NCBI GenBank assembly: GCA_029262835.1 | Contig: JAJCYQ010000067.1 | Span: 1 to 41,558 of the forward strand | Origin: Bacteroidota bacterium | GTDB taxonomy: Bacteria > Bacteroidota > Rhodothermia > Rhodothermales > UBA10348 | Length of the DNA stretch: 41,558 nucleotides | Direction of reading: 5' to 3' | Part shown: positions 16,589-24,728 of the stretch, one piece after another | Layout of the letters: each line of letters starts with the position of its first letter | Position numbering within the stretch: position 1 is the stretch's first letter | Notes under the pieces: model-generated | Database searches by the model: none | What the model was told of the DNA's origin: nothing | What the model saw: the letters and a program-made list of their open reading frames with translations, nothing else | Program-made: the position numbers and the translations under genes

Positions 16589-19258
16589 TCATTTCATTGT
16601 TTCCGGCCAGTTCTGGACGATTTCAATGACCAGGGTGGGGTTGCCCAGCCACTTTGCAATGGCAATGCGGCCCTGGTCGGAGACATCAAAATAAAAGCCT
16701 GCGCCGACCTCAAAAACGGACCGGGGCTGACCTGTCACGCGGAACCCGTCTGATGTGGCAACATCCACCGCCATCAAACGCACACCTGTCGAATAGTAGA
16801 GGACGGAATTGTCCGGGCCCCAGGCCGGCCGAAATCCGCCCGACGGGCTGACGCGTGTCTTTGCGCCAGTCTTCAGATCCATGACCCACACTTCGGTATT
16901 ACGGGTCTGGTTGGACTGATAGGCCACGTAGCGGCTGCCATGCGATACCCGCGGGTACATCTGAGCGCCGGGTTCTTCAACAAGTGGTTTTTCCGCCTTG
17001 TCCTCGAACGAGTACATCCATATATCATAATCGGACGCATTGGAACTTCGGTCAAACACAATGAAATTGCCGGAAGGCGCCCAGTCCGGATCTCCAGAAA
17101 TGAATTCAGAGGACGTAATCCACTCTGTCTCCCCCGTACCGTCGACACGGCGGATGCCGATATCCTGACCCGAGTTGCGCGGTGAGCCAAAAGCCACCCG
17201 GTCTCCTTCGGGCGAGAGTGTTGGCTCGAAAAAGGGATCCGAATACGTGACCTGCCGGGAAAGGCCGGTTTGCAGATCGAACAGGAGCAGCTGGTCCGCG
17301 CCGTTTTCGTACCCATTGATTTCCGCAATCAGGTGGCTCCCGGATGGAGAAAACTGAAACTCCTCGTAGTTGAGGACCGGATCGAGCAGCCTCTGGGCCC
17401 TACCTTCCTCATCCAGCGTCAGCATCTCGAGCGACGCGGCCGCGGAGTTCGAGATCGTCGCCAGGTACCCCGAACGGGTCACGAACCATTCGCTGAACGT
17501 GGTCTCGTTCAGAAAGGGCTGCGCCAGGCCGACTATCTCATCGTCCGCTTTCGAATACGGATAGGCTGACACCTGGCCGGTAGCGGCCGACTGGACGACC
17601 AGATACCCCGCGTCCACGTATCGAAGGTAGAAGGCCCTGTTATCCAGGATTTTCCTGATCTCGCCCGTCTTCAGGCTCATGGACCAGCCGGAGACCTTTC
17701 CCGGGCGCTCGTTTTTCGAGAGCAGAATGCGGTCCCCAAATACCGCGTTGGGGAAGAAGTTCTGCACGAGCGTATCGGCCGGCATCACCTTCTCCACCCG
17801 TCCACTGGGCAATACCCGAGACAGTTCGAGCGCCGGGGAGGCGAAATACAGCGAGCCATCATCTCCCCATTGCACCATTTCCCGGGCAGCACTGGCCACC
17901 TCGACCGGTTCGTCGCCATTTAGACCGGCAATCTTCAGCTTGCCCGATGAGATGAAGGCCACCCGGCGACTATCGGGTGAGAAAACGGGCCACTCCGGGA
18001 AACCGGAATTTGGAATGCTCCGCCGCTCGTTCGTTCGAAGGTCCCAAATATGGAGCAAGGGCTCGTTTTCGAGGGTGTCCCGCGCTCCGATGGCCAGGAA
18101 TTGCCCGTCTTCGGAGATGGCTGGCCACGCCGTATCTGACAGCCCTGGGAGGTACTGCGTGTAATGTCTGAGGGGAAGCGGCTCGTCCTCCGGTTGCACC
18201 GAGAATGCGATGGCCCAGCCCAGCAGGAGTCCCACAACCAGGAGCGAAGCCGGAAGAAGCCGCGCCGAGCGCTTCCGGTCCGCAGCAGCCCCCGCAGGCG
18301 CAGCCGGCATGGCGCGCGTTGATGTTCTCGGCTCCGCAGCGGCCTCAGCAGTCGCAAACATGGCCGAACTCGCAGCCGCGATGGACCGTCGGGACTGGCC
18401 GCTCGCGTTCATTTCCAACGCCTTGAGATCGGCCGTGAGGTCCGCCGCCGTCTGGTAGCGGTACGCGGCGTCCTTCGCGAGAAGTTTGTTCGTTATACGC
18501 TCGAGCTCCATCGGGACGCCCGTGCGAAGCGCCGTCAGCGGCTCGGGGTCGGCGTTCAGAATGCTGTAGACAACCGCCTGCTCGTACTCGCCGCCAAAGG
18601 GCAGCCGCCCGGCGATCATTTCGTAGAGGACCGTGCCGAGCGAATAGAGGTCTGTTCGCCCGTCGACCTCCTCTCCGCGCGCCTGCTCGGGGCTCATGTA
18701 GGCCACCGTGCCGAGCGTCGAGCCCATGCGCGTAAGTTTTGTGGATGCGCTCGTCTGCGCCAGCCCAAAATCGAGCACCTTGGCCTCACCCTCCCTCGTC
18801 AGCATGATGTTGGCGCTCTTGATGTCGCGGTGCACGATGTCCTTCGCGTGGGCCGCCCTCAGCGCCTCGGCCACCTGCGTGGCAATTTTTACGGCCTCTG
18901 CCAGCTTCAGCGGCCCGGCCTTGATGCGGCGCTCGAGCGTTCCCCCCTCGATGAACTCCATCGCAATGAAGGGCCGAGGGCCGTCGGAGGCTTCAATTTG
19001 CGCGCCATCCTCGTTCGTGGCAACAGCCTCATCAATCTGATGGATGGCCGCAATGTTCGGATGGTTCAGCGCGGCGGCCGCCTTGGCTTCCCGGTAAAAA
19101 CGCCCCCGGTCTTCCTCGCTCGCCAAGGCCGCCGCTGGCAGCACCTTGATGGCCACCGTGCGGTCCAGCTTGGTGTCCTCGGCCTTGTAGACAATGCCCA
19201 TGCCGCCGCGGCCGAGCTCTTCTACAATGCGGTAATGGGAGAGGGTGGAGCCGGTCAT
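16589..19258 (-). CDS. Transmembrane Ser/Thr kinase with PD40-like propeller (first of tandem pair)
   Basis: 889 residues from the ATG at 19258; this start aligns with that of the paralogue (TGSTLSHYRIVEELG against IGNHLSHYHIVEELG). An ATG at 19264 or a TTG at 19282 are alternatives. The kinase domain has GRGGMG, AIKVL, IVHRDIKSANIML and DFG (VLDFGLAQ). A Ser/Ala/Pro linker and one TM helix (LLPASLLVVGLLLGWAIAF) come next, then a propeller with FSPSGSHLIAEI, LSPEGDRVAFGSP and SHGSRYVAYQSNQTRNTEV. The kinase half is close to the downstream copy, while the sensor half has diverged, so the two probably answer different signals. Confidence 0.92.
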   Translation of the reverse strand: MTGSTLSHYRIVEELGRGGMGIVYKAEDTKLDRTVAIKVLPAAALASEEDRGRFYREAKAAAALNHPNIAAIHQIDEAVATNEDGAQIEASDGPRPFIAMEFIEGGTLERRIKAGPLKLAEAVKIATQVAEALRAAHAKDIVHRDIKSANIMLTREGEAKVLDFGLAQTSASTKLTRMGSTLGTVAYMSPEQARGEEVDGRTDLYSLGTVLYEMIAGRLPFGGEYEQAVVYSILNADPEPLTALRTGVPMELERITNKLLAKDAAYRYQTAADLTADLKALEMNASGQSRRSIAAASSAMFATAEAAAEPRTSTRAMPAAPAGAAADRKRSARLLPASLLVVGLLLGWAIAFSVQPEDEPLPLRHYTQYLPGLSDTAWPAISEDGQFLAIGARDTLENEPLLHIWDLRTNERRSIPNSGFPEWPVFSPDSRRVAFISSGKLKIAGLNGDEPVEVASAAREMVQWGDDGSLYFASPALELSRVLPSGRVEKVMPADTLVQNFFPNAVFGDRILLSKNERPGKVSGWSMSLKTGEIRKILDNRAFYLRYVDAGYLVVQSAATGQVSAYPYSKADDEIVGLAQPFLNETTFSEWFVTRSGYLATISNSAAASLEMLTLDEEGRAQRLLDPVLNYEEFQFSPSGSHLIAEINGYENGADQLLLFDLQTGLSRQVTYSDPFFEPTLSPEGDRVAFGSPRNSGQDIGIRRVDGTGETEWITSSEFISGDPDWAPSGNFIVFDRSSNASDYDIWMYSFEDKAEKPLVEEPGAQMYPRVSHGSRYVAYQSNQTRNTEVWVMDLKTGAKTRVSPSGGFRPAWGPDNSVLYYSTGVRLMAVDVATSDGFRVTGQPRSVFEVGAGFYFDVSDQGRIAIAKWLGNPTLVIEIVQNWPETMK

Positions 19259-19358
19259 GGTCATGGCAGTGGGTGTCCGCAAAGAAACGAAGAACCACCG
19301 TTAAACACAATTGGCTGGCTGTTCCACGCCGTTCAACCACTGAGAAACTGGTCAACCG

Positions 19359-19520
19359 TCAGATCAATATCAGACGCAACATGCTGAGTACTTCAACCAG
19401 ATTCGTTCTGAGCTCCTCCAGCGTAGCGCCTTGCGAATGTGCGCCAGGAAAGCCAGGAATGTAACCGACGTACAATCCGGTCTCTCTATCCTTTTCAACG
19501 ACAGCAGTGTAAGTCTTCAT
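19359..19520 (-). CDS. Short HicB-like antitoxin, truncated
   Basis: 53 codons starting at the ATG at 19520. The product begins MKTYTAVVEKDRETGLYVGY and continues IPGFPGAHSQGATLEELRTN, a textbook HicB N-terminal domain (partial RNase H-like fold). It stops early after SMLRLILI where normal members run on ~15-20 residues, so it is either a shortened functional antitoxin or a decaying copy. No HicA toxin frame is found on either side. Confidence 0.6.
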   Translation of the reverse strand: MKTYTAVVEKDRETGLYVGYIPGFPGAHSQGATLEELRTNLVEVLSMLRLILI

Positions 19521-19587
19521 GATCTGTTAGCTTCCTTTGGTTTAGACACTGGCAGCGTTACAGGGTTTCAGGTCCTGCCCCAGTGGC

Positions 19588-19723
19588 GTGCTACGCCGCC
19601 GATTCTCTCGTCACATCCCAGCCAGGAAACACCAGCACAGACGGGTGAACCCTGAGCGCTCGAGCAATAACCTTTGCCCGTTCAACACCCAGATTGATTC
19701 GTTCATTCTCAATGGCTGAGATC
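19588..19723. repeat. 136-bp direct repeat, copy A
   Basis: Matches 21828-21963 with four substitutions and no gaps (97% identity), same orientation. It covers the C-terminal ~43 codons of an XRE-type antitoxin and ends just past its stop. Outside the 136 bases the two loci are unrelated. Confidence 0.9.
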
Positions 19724-19773
19724 ACAGATACGGAGACCGATTTCCTGGCTTTGTTGAACCGACTCATGTCCAT
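19591..19773 (-). pseudogene. Truncated XRE-family antitoxin, copy A
   Basis: 60 codons. The C-terminal part is a well-formed helix-turn-helix half: VISAIENERINLGVERAKVI and ARALRVHPSVLVFPGW, typical of XRE antitoxins. The first helices are shortened (MDMSRFNKARKSVSVSVISA), apparently by an internal deletion. A GGAGG eight bases before the ATG at 19773 shows it could still be translated. The same C-terminal block recurs at 21831-21986. No intact toxin is next to it; the frame just upstream ends with LFVLVMEVTPHDYRRK, perhaps a toxin tail, but this is weak. Confidence 0.5.
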
Positions 19774-19860
19774 GGCTACTTCCTCCGATAATCGTGTGGG
19801 GTGACCTCCATGACGAGGACAAACAGCTTGTCAGACTCTACATCCGGTACAGGAACGACG

Positions 19861-20499
19861 TTATGTGGCGATTTCGTCTCTGGATGTGCTACCGGGTTTC
19901 GACCGGTGGTAGTACCGAAGTGCTTTGTCGCGGCTTCCACAGTCTGCCATGTCACACCATCGCCGGCTACGATTCCGGGTTGTGTCATAGAACAGCCAAT
20001 TGCACGAAGGACAATGACCAAGGCGCGTATGATCAGAATTCGTGACAATGCGCACGGTATTCCAGATGATCGGGGCCAGAATGCCGGATAATGTAACCGG
20101 AGCTTCCCATGTCCACTCGAGCGTCGCGTGATCGATATGGCGGGATGGCAGGATCTCGCGAACCAGAAGATTCAGGGTATCAATGGCTGAGCTGGATGGC
20201 GGCTCTCCGGATGCGAGTGGGGCGAGCACACGCCGAAGGTCTTCCCGGACCTGCCGTACGTGATTGATCTCGGCTTCAAGCTCAGTCGGCGGTCGTGCGT
20301 CGAGTTCATTGCGACACTCTTCGGTCAGGATACCAGCGGCCACCGCCCATACCGTGAAATTGCCAGGCCTATCCAGCCAGTCGTGTGCATGCTCGGTACC
20401 GGGCCACGATACGGTGTTCACAAAATCGAGGCTGACTTCACCTCCGATCAGCTTGTACGAGCCGCCATAACCGCCAGATTCCAATGATACAGGGTCCAT
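19861..20499 (-). CDS. CGNR zinc-finger regulator (ABATE domain)
   Basis: 212 residues. The N-terminal ABATE-type domain begins GGEVSLDFVNTVSWPGTE. The C-terminal treble-clef finger shows Cys pairs CPSCNWLFYD and RRWCDMADCGSRDKALRYYHR. The family hallmark CGNR is CGSR here. Members are transcription regulators, commonly next to a transporter or stress gene they control. It is divergent from the EamA exporter, and the space between holds a perfect inverted repeat over a promoter-like element, fitting a local regulator. Confidence 0.85.
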   Translation of the reverse strand: MDPVSLESGGYGGSYKLIGGEVSLDFVNTVSWPGTEHAHDWLDRPGNFTVWAVAAGILTEECRNELDARPPTELEAEINHVRQVREDLRRVLAPLASGEPPSSSAIDTLNLLVREILPSRHIDHATLEWTWEAPVTLSGILAPIIWNTVRIVTNSDHTRLGHCPSCNWLFYDTTRNRSRRWCDMADCGSRDKALRYYHRSKPGSTSRDEIAT

Positions 20500-20545
20500 G
20501 TTGTACGGGGCGTTTTATTCAATGAGCTTCACTTGCTATTACGAT

Positions 20546-20578
20546 TTGAACGGTAAAGCATAACATCATATCTTTACC
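20546..20578 (+). promoter_or_regulatory. Bacteroidota-type promoter with overlapping palindromic operator
   Basis: TTTG (20546-20549) and TATCTTTA (20569-20576) are 19 bases apart and match the TTTG-N19-TAnnTTTG promoter pattern known from Bacteroidota in all but the final base. The perfect inverted repeat GGTAAAG (20552-20558) / CTTTACC (20572-20578) spans it. The predicted start would leave a leader of ~30 bases before the EamA ATG at 20612. The likely binder is the divergent CGNR protein. Confidence 0.5.
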
Positions 20579-20611
20579 TTCATTTTGATTATAGAACGTA
20601 AAGCGCTTGCC

Positions 20612-21481
20612 ATGGGTTTCATTCATACAACGCGGCCGGTTCGCATCCCTCCACACCTGTATTTCGTCGGCTCCGCGATCTTCCACTACCTCGGACCTTC
20701 GTTCGCCGTACTCCTGTTTGCACGTGTGCCCGTCGCCGGTGTGGCGTGGCTTCGCATTGTTTCGGCTGGACTCATATTTGCGGCCTGGCGCAGGCCATGG
20801 CGTGTTTTCTTCAGTACAACCACAGAAACGCGCTGGCTCATTGCGGGCCTGGGTACCATCTTCGCCGTAATGAATTACTCCTTCTACATTGCTATTGACC
20901 GTCTCCCGCTTGGAACGGTCGCCGCCATCGAATTCGTTGGACCGATCGCCCTGGCGCTGGTCGGGACCCACACCTGGCGAAATCTGTCAGCATTGGGACT
21001 CGCCGTGGTAGGCGTATATCTGCTGACCGACATTCGTCTGGCTGGCGAGCCCGTCGGATTCGTTTGGGCCTTCGCCAACGCCGCCCTCTTTACGCTGTAC
21101 ATCATTCTGGCGCACCGAGTTTCTCGATCCGACCGCCATTCCAAGCCAGTTGATAGGCTCGGCGCCGCCATGCTGGTCGCAGCCCTTGTCATCACACCCA
21201 TCGGATTTGCGAGCGCCCTTCCGGCCATGACCGATCTCGTGGCGCTTGCTGCGGGCATTGGCGTAGGGCTGTCCTCCTCTGTTATCCCGTACGTTTTCGA
21301 TCAACTCGCGATGGCCAGGCTCTCCCGGTCGACGTATGCATTATTTGTGGCTCTACTTCCCGCGACGGCCGTTATCGTCGGCATCATTGTTCTCCAACAG
21401 GTTCCAACCTGGCTGGAGACTGCAGCGATTGGCCTTGTCATCGGGGGCGTACTCATTCACCAGGAGTCCCCGGGCGGGTAG
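20612..21481 (+). CDS. EamA/RhtA-like small-molecule exporter (10 TM)
   Basis: 289 residues with about ten hydrophobic helices in two EamA repeats, resembling inner-membrane threonine/homoserine exporters (RhtA). Visible cues are FVGSAIFHYLGPSFAVLLFARV at the start, AIEFVGPIALALVGT after TM4, and LSRSTYALFVALLPATAVIVG in the second repeat. The ATG at 20612 is chosen over a TTG at 20585. Amino-acid or metabolite efflux is the family role; the exact substrate is unknown. Convergent with a small membrane protein downstream. Confidence 0.88.
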   Translation: MGFIHTTRPVRIPPHLYFVGSAIFHYLGPSFAVLLFARVPVAGVAWLRIVSAGLIFAAWRRPWRVFFSTTTETRWLIAGLGTIFAVMNYSFYIAIDRLPLGTVAAIEFVGPIALALVGTHTWRNLSALGLAVVGVYLLTDIRLAGEPVGFVWAFANAALFTLYIILAHRVSRSDRHSKPVDRLGAAMLVAALVITPIGFASALPAMTDLVALAAGIGVGLSSSVIPYVFDQLAMARLSRSTYALFVALLPATAVIVGIIVLQQVPTWLETAAIGLVIGGVLIHQESPGG

Positions 21482-21551
21482 TCTCTCCTACGCCCAGCCC
21501 ACGTGGCGCATGGCAAAGCCATTGTTTCATATATCTCGTCCGTACCGCGTA

Positions 21552-21788
21552 TCAGAATACGTACCGGCGCCAGAGCCTGAAAAGAGACTGCCCCGGCCAG
21601 TACACGCCCCTGTAGATCAGATACGCCGCCCCTACAATCGCAAGCAGCACAGCCACCGACAAGTCGATCCACCGCTCAGAGGGGATGTAAATAAAGGCCA
21701 TTACAAATCCATTCAGGACCGCGAGATCGGCAACAAGGAGCGCGGCGGGATTGGCCTTGATGTTGGGATTTTTCGACTCCGGGTCCAT
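21552..21788 (-). CDS. Small two-TM membrane protein
   Basis: 78 residues from the ATG at 21788; an ATG at 21827 adds 13 polar residues. Two hydrophobic segments (AALLVADLAVLNGFVMAFIY and LSVAVLLAIVGAAYLIY) with a basic tail FRLWRRYVF. Family not recognised. It directly abuts the 136-bp repeat copy B. Confidence 0.55.
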   Translation of the reverse strand: MDPESKNPNIKANPAALLVADLAVLNGFVMAFIYIPSERWIDLSVAVLLAIVGAAYLIYRGVYWPGQSLFRLWRRYVF

Positions 21789-21827
21789 GTGATTCTCGCG
21801 TTCGTGAAATGCATTATACGGAAGCAT

Positions 21828-21963
21828 GTGCTACGCCGCCGAATCTCTCGTTACATCCCAGCCAGGAAACACCAGCACAGACGGGTGAACCCTGAGCGCT
21901 CGAGCAATCACCTTTGCCCGTTCAACACCCAGATTGATTCGTTCATTTTCAATGGCTGAGATC
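21828..21963. repeat. 136-bp direct repeat, copy B
   Basis: 97% identical to 19588-19723 in the same orientation; the pair brackets the CGNR regulator, the EamA exporter and the small membrane gene (~2.1 kb between copies). Confidence 0.9.
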
Positions 21964-22046
21964 GTTGACTGCGGAATGCCCGTCATGTCTGCCCGACTTG
22001 ACTCACGTCAGTAGAGCTCTATCGCTTCACGGATAAGCTCCACGAA
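21831..22046 (-). pseudogene. HicB tail fused to XRE antitoxin relic, copy B
   Basis: Read on the minus strand, the first part (22046-22011) gives FVELIREAIELY, the end of a HicB helix with 21 identical bases to the HicB gene at 23347-23562. A TGA (22008-22010) follows, and after it the same frame continues RESSRAD then MTGIPQSTISAIENERINLG to the repeat copy B end. A start at 21986 could still give 51 residues. This looks like a deletion-fused remnant of a HicB-XRE locus. Confidence 0.55.
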
Positions 22047-22171
22047 TGTTATCCGGCCTTCTGGGGAGAATGATCCGGCGCCCGATCAGCACGAAACGTG
22101 ACGTGCTTGTCCAAATACGCCCGTTTGCGCATGAATTTGACCGCATCAAATTCCCGGTCAAGGACCCGCAC

Positions 22172-23299
22172 CTATCTGTCCGGAACCGCAAACACACGCG
22201 TTCGCCAGAGCCCGTCGTCGTCCAGGACCTGGGCGACGGCGCGGCCCGCGCGGATGTCATACAGGCGCGCATCCCCACGGAGCGTCACGCTGCGACTTGT
22301 GTTCGCCTCCGGATCCAGAATCCAGAATTCGGTAGTGTCGCCGCCTGACGTGCGCTGGAGCCATATTCTCCCCGCATTATCCACGACCGGCGCAGGATAG
22401 AACATGGGATGGCTCTCCGCCACAACCAGCTGCGCCCGTAAGGCCTCAGACGGAATACGCTCGAGTGCGGCCTCCCGCTCCTGTGCCGTTACCGCTCTCG
22501 GCTCCGTGGGCACGGTCACAGCGAAAAGCGAATCGCCCCGAGCGGAGAATACATGTATTCGGAGGGATGCTGTATGGCCGCAGTATCCCCTGTCGCCGAG
22601 AAACGTACACATGGATCGCTTCCCATACGGCTTGACGCGGTACCCCTGGAACCCGTTCATTTCGTACGGAACCCACTCGACGCCCGGCGTGCGCCAGATC
22701 ACCTCGGACCGCGCCGCGCCGCCCGCGCCGAACGGAACCATCCGGATTTCGTCGTCATCAACGACGCCATCCGTCGCCAGGTTCGGGCTATGGCTGTACG
22801 ACACGGCGAAGCCCCCAGGTCCCACGCCGAGGAGTTGATTCGCGAGCACGCCATCGATTGTGACACCCTGCGAACGCTGAAACGTGCCCGTCGCCTGATC
22901 AAACACGGAGACGCGAAAGGATCGATTGTCGTACACGTACAGTGAATCTGCAACCGCGTAAAGCATGACTGGCGCCAGAAATTCGCCGGGCGCCTCCCCT
23001 GGCGCCCCGATCGATCGGACAAACCCGCCACCAGCCGCAAACTCATGTACCTGTTTGGCCTGGAAATCGGTAACATAGATCTGGCCGCCATTTCCCAGCG
23101 CATGCCAGCCACGGCTGCCGAGAAGCGGACCATCCTCACTTTCCTCGATCACAAGGAGCTCCACGAGCGGCTCCCCGTCGCCGGGCGCCGGAAGGACGAT
23201 ATCGGACCCGCTGCCGGGCGGCACTTCAGGAGGTGACGACGAGCACGCCGGAAGCGTCGCCGCCGCCAGCACAAGCGCGAGCAGGCGCCGCCCACTCAT
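22172..23299 (-). CDS. Six-bladed-propeller lipoprotein
   Basis: 375 residues. The ATG at 23299 gives a lipoprotein signal (SGRRLLALVLAAATLPACSS) with lipobox LPAC, so the mature protein is lipid-anchored. A GTG start at 23347 would overlap the HicB stop and is less likely. The body carries propeller blades of the NHL/6-bladed type (ALGNGGQIYVTDFQAKQVHE, AVADSLYVYDNRSFRVSVFD, VDNAGRIWLQRTSGG). Many Bacteroidota encode such '6-bladed beta-propeller' lipoproteins of unknown ligand. A collapsed second copy lies 300 bases upstream (23600-23735). Confidence 0.8.
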   Translation of the reverse strand: MSGRRLLALVLAAATLPACSSSPPEVPPGSGSDIVLPAPGDGEPLVELLVIEESEDGPLLGSRGWHALGNGGQIYVTDFQAKQVHEFAAGGGFVRSIGAPGEAPGEFLAPVMLYAVADSLYVYDNRSFRVSVFDQATGTFQRSQGVTIDGVLANQLLGVGPGGFAVSYSHSPNLATDGVVDDDEIRMVPFGAGGAARSEVIWRTPGVEWVPYEMNGFQGYRVKPYGKRSMCTFLGDRGYCGHTASLRIHVFSARGDSLFAVTVPTEPRAVTAQEREAALERIPSEALRAQLVVAESHPMFYPAPVVDNAGRIWLQRTSGGDTTEFWILDPEANTSRSVTLRGDARLYDIRAGRAVAQVLDDDGLWRTRVFAVPDR

Positions 23300-23346
23300 T
23301 TTCCGGGAGATTCGACGCGCTACGGCTTTTTTTTGGGTTGTAATCA

Positions 23347-23562
23347 CTACACCGCCAGACGCACTTTTTGCACGCCCATGTAATCCAGCTCAACGTTATC
23401 ATCCTGCATTACGTCCAGGTACAGCTCTATCGCTTCACGGATACGCTCCATGAGCGTGTCAAGAGACCTGGCCTGGGTGTGACATCCAGGCAGACTGGGG
23501 ACCGAGGCAACGTAGTATCCGTCGCTGTCACGTTCGATAAATACGTTATAGTCTTTACTCAT
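23347..23562 (-). CDS. HicB-like antitoxin, orphan
   Basis: 71 residues: MSKDYNVFIERDSDGYYVAS, then VPSLPGCHTQARSLDTLMER, then REAIELYLDV and a C-terminal beta strand MGVQKVRLAV. This is a complete short HicB domain. HicB binds and blocks the HicA RNase, but no HicA-like frame is found within a few hundred bases. It may be an orphan antitoxin or a regulator. Confidence 0.8.
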   Translation of the reverse strand: MSKDYNVFIERDSDGYYVASVPSLPGCHTQARSLDTLMERIREAIELYLDVMQDDNVELDYMGVQKVRLAV

Positions 23563-23599
23563 TGGAAGTTTTCCCGGTGGTCAACAAGGGCTTTCGGAT

Positions 23600-23735
23600 A
23601 TCAAACGACGATATGAACCACTGGTTGCCCCGCACCGCAAACACATGCGTTCGCCAGAGCCCGTAGTCGTGGACAAGCTGGGCGGCGCCGCGAGCGTGAC
23701 GCTACGGCTGTTTTCTGAACTGTAATCATATGAAC
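23600..23735 (-). pseudogene. Collapsed copy of the propeller lipoprotein gene
   Basis: Bases ~23630-23690 match the 3' end of the lipoprotein gene (near 22183-22245, including the shared CGTTCGCCAGAGCCCGT), and ~23695-23730 match its extreme 5' region (near 23305-23345, GACG-CTACGGCT...TGTAATCA). The ends are thus joined with nearly the whole gene missing. It is a relic left after duplication and a ~1 kb internal deletion. Confidence 0.5.
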
Positions 23736-23740
23736 ACGCC

Positions 23741-24043
23741 TTATTTCATCGCCGGATAGTACCAGATTCGCACAATGTGGCCGTCCGCAATCTCATACAC
23801 CGCGAGTGCGCTCTGGGACGCGGGCTCGCCGCCACGTTCCCAGTGCGCCCGCTCCCAGACCGTGACGAAACGGACAGCCTCCAGCATGGCCGGGATGTCG
23901 TGCGCATTGTAAGCCGACATGAACTGCTCGACAACGATGGATGCGCCAGTTGGCGATGGCTCCAACGCTTCCTGCGCCCGCGCGGGAAGCGCGGTTCCGG
24001 CGATCAAGAACAGAATGACCCAAAGCACTTGGTAAGGCATCAT
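23741..24043 (-). CDS. NTF2-like exported protein with a 49-codon internal deletion
   Basis: 100 residues: signal peptide (QVLWVILFLIAGTALPARAQ) then an NTF2/DUF4440-like start (IVVEQFMSAYNAHDIPAML) joined directly to the end (RFVTVWERAHWERGGEPASQ ... IVRIWYYPAMK). Against the paralogue at 30221-30670 it lacks exactly 49 codons of the domain core, in frame. It may be translated but cannot form the full fold. The nucleotide match outside the gap is very high. Confidence 0.7.
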   Translation of the reverse strand: MMPYQVLWVILFLIAGTALPARAQEALEPSPTGASIVVEQFMSAYNAHDIPAMLEAVRFVTVWERAHWERGGEPASQSALAVYEIADGHIVRIWYYPAMK

Positions 24044-24284
24044 GGTTTTCTCCCGGGCTCATTGCGGGCCGCACCATACTATTAGTCTTTATGGCTGGAC
24101 AGAAGGACGGGGCCCCGACCCACCATGAATATCGTCTCCGTACAGCCCGGCGTCAATGCCTCGGGCAAAATCGTCCTTTCGGGCGATGTCAACAAACAGT
24201 TCCCGGATTGCTACGTCTGGCTCATGGATTTCTTTCAACAAGAAAACTCGTCTCGAGAAGCTACCATCGTCAACAACGGGGTGG
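24044..24284. other. Region without a supported gene
   Basis: Two overlapping open frames exist on opposite strands (plus from 24125, minus from 24292). Both look coding-like in composition but neither has a recognisable domain, so no gene is called. Confidence 0.4.
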
Positions 24285-24728
24285 TTAGGCAAAAAGCAAT
24301 GGCTGGAGGGACTTCAATTCTGAGGCGTACCCGTCCTGCCACGGAAACTTGCCGGAAGGGTCGGGCCAAAATACTTGCTGGACGGGGAATGAGTCATTAC
24401 TGTAAAAAACCAGTGCACGCCCGAGGTATGAGTCGAAGTACGAACGGTCCACGCTTCGGAATACGACGCTCAGGTCATGAAGTACTGTATCGGTTGACTG
24501 GCCCGAGATGAAAGAGATACCCTCCGAGACGGTGTCGCCAACGACGTTGATGATTTCGTGCATTACATCGAGATCGAGACCAAAAATCAGAGCCTCCGGA
24601 TGACCGAAACGCTGGTAGAGACCGACAGAATAGGCGAATGCAGGAGAGGCCTCTTCACCAATTACCCTTACGACATGCCAGCCATACTCCTTAATGTCTC
24701 GGACTATGTTGCGGTCAATATGATGCAT
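24285..24728 (-). CDS. DUF4262-family protein
   Basis: 147 residues. The conserved DUF4262 pattern is clear: GWHVVRVIGEEASPAFAYSV, then GLYQRFGHPEALIFGL, MHEIINVVGD, and FPVQQVFWPDPSGKFPW near the end. Members are soluble and of unknown biochemical role, often in accessory regions. Start at the ATG at 24728, directly at the conserved N-terminal helix (DRNIVRDIKEYGWHVV). Confidence 0.8.
   Translation of the reverse strand: MHHIDRNIVRDIKEYGWHVVRVIGEEASPAFAYSVGLYQRFGHPEALIFGLDLDVMHEIINVVGDTVSEGISFISGQSTDTVLHDLSVVFRSVDRSYFDSYLGRALVFYSNDSFPVQQVFWPDPSGKFPWQDGYASELKSLQPLLFA

Noticed and set aside
19776-20048. Minus-strand frame ending LFVLVMEVTPHDYRRK, possible toxin tail
   Set aside because: Most of it overlaps the CGNR gene out of frame; the 28-residue remainder is too short to assign.
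24125-24511. Plus-strand frame before and over the DUF4262 gene
   Set aside because: Overlaps the confident DUF4262 gene; the first 60 codons look plausible but no family or ribosome site supports them.
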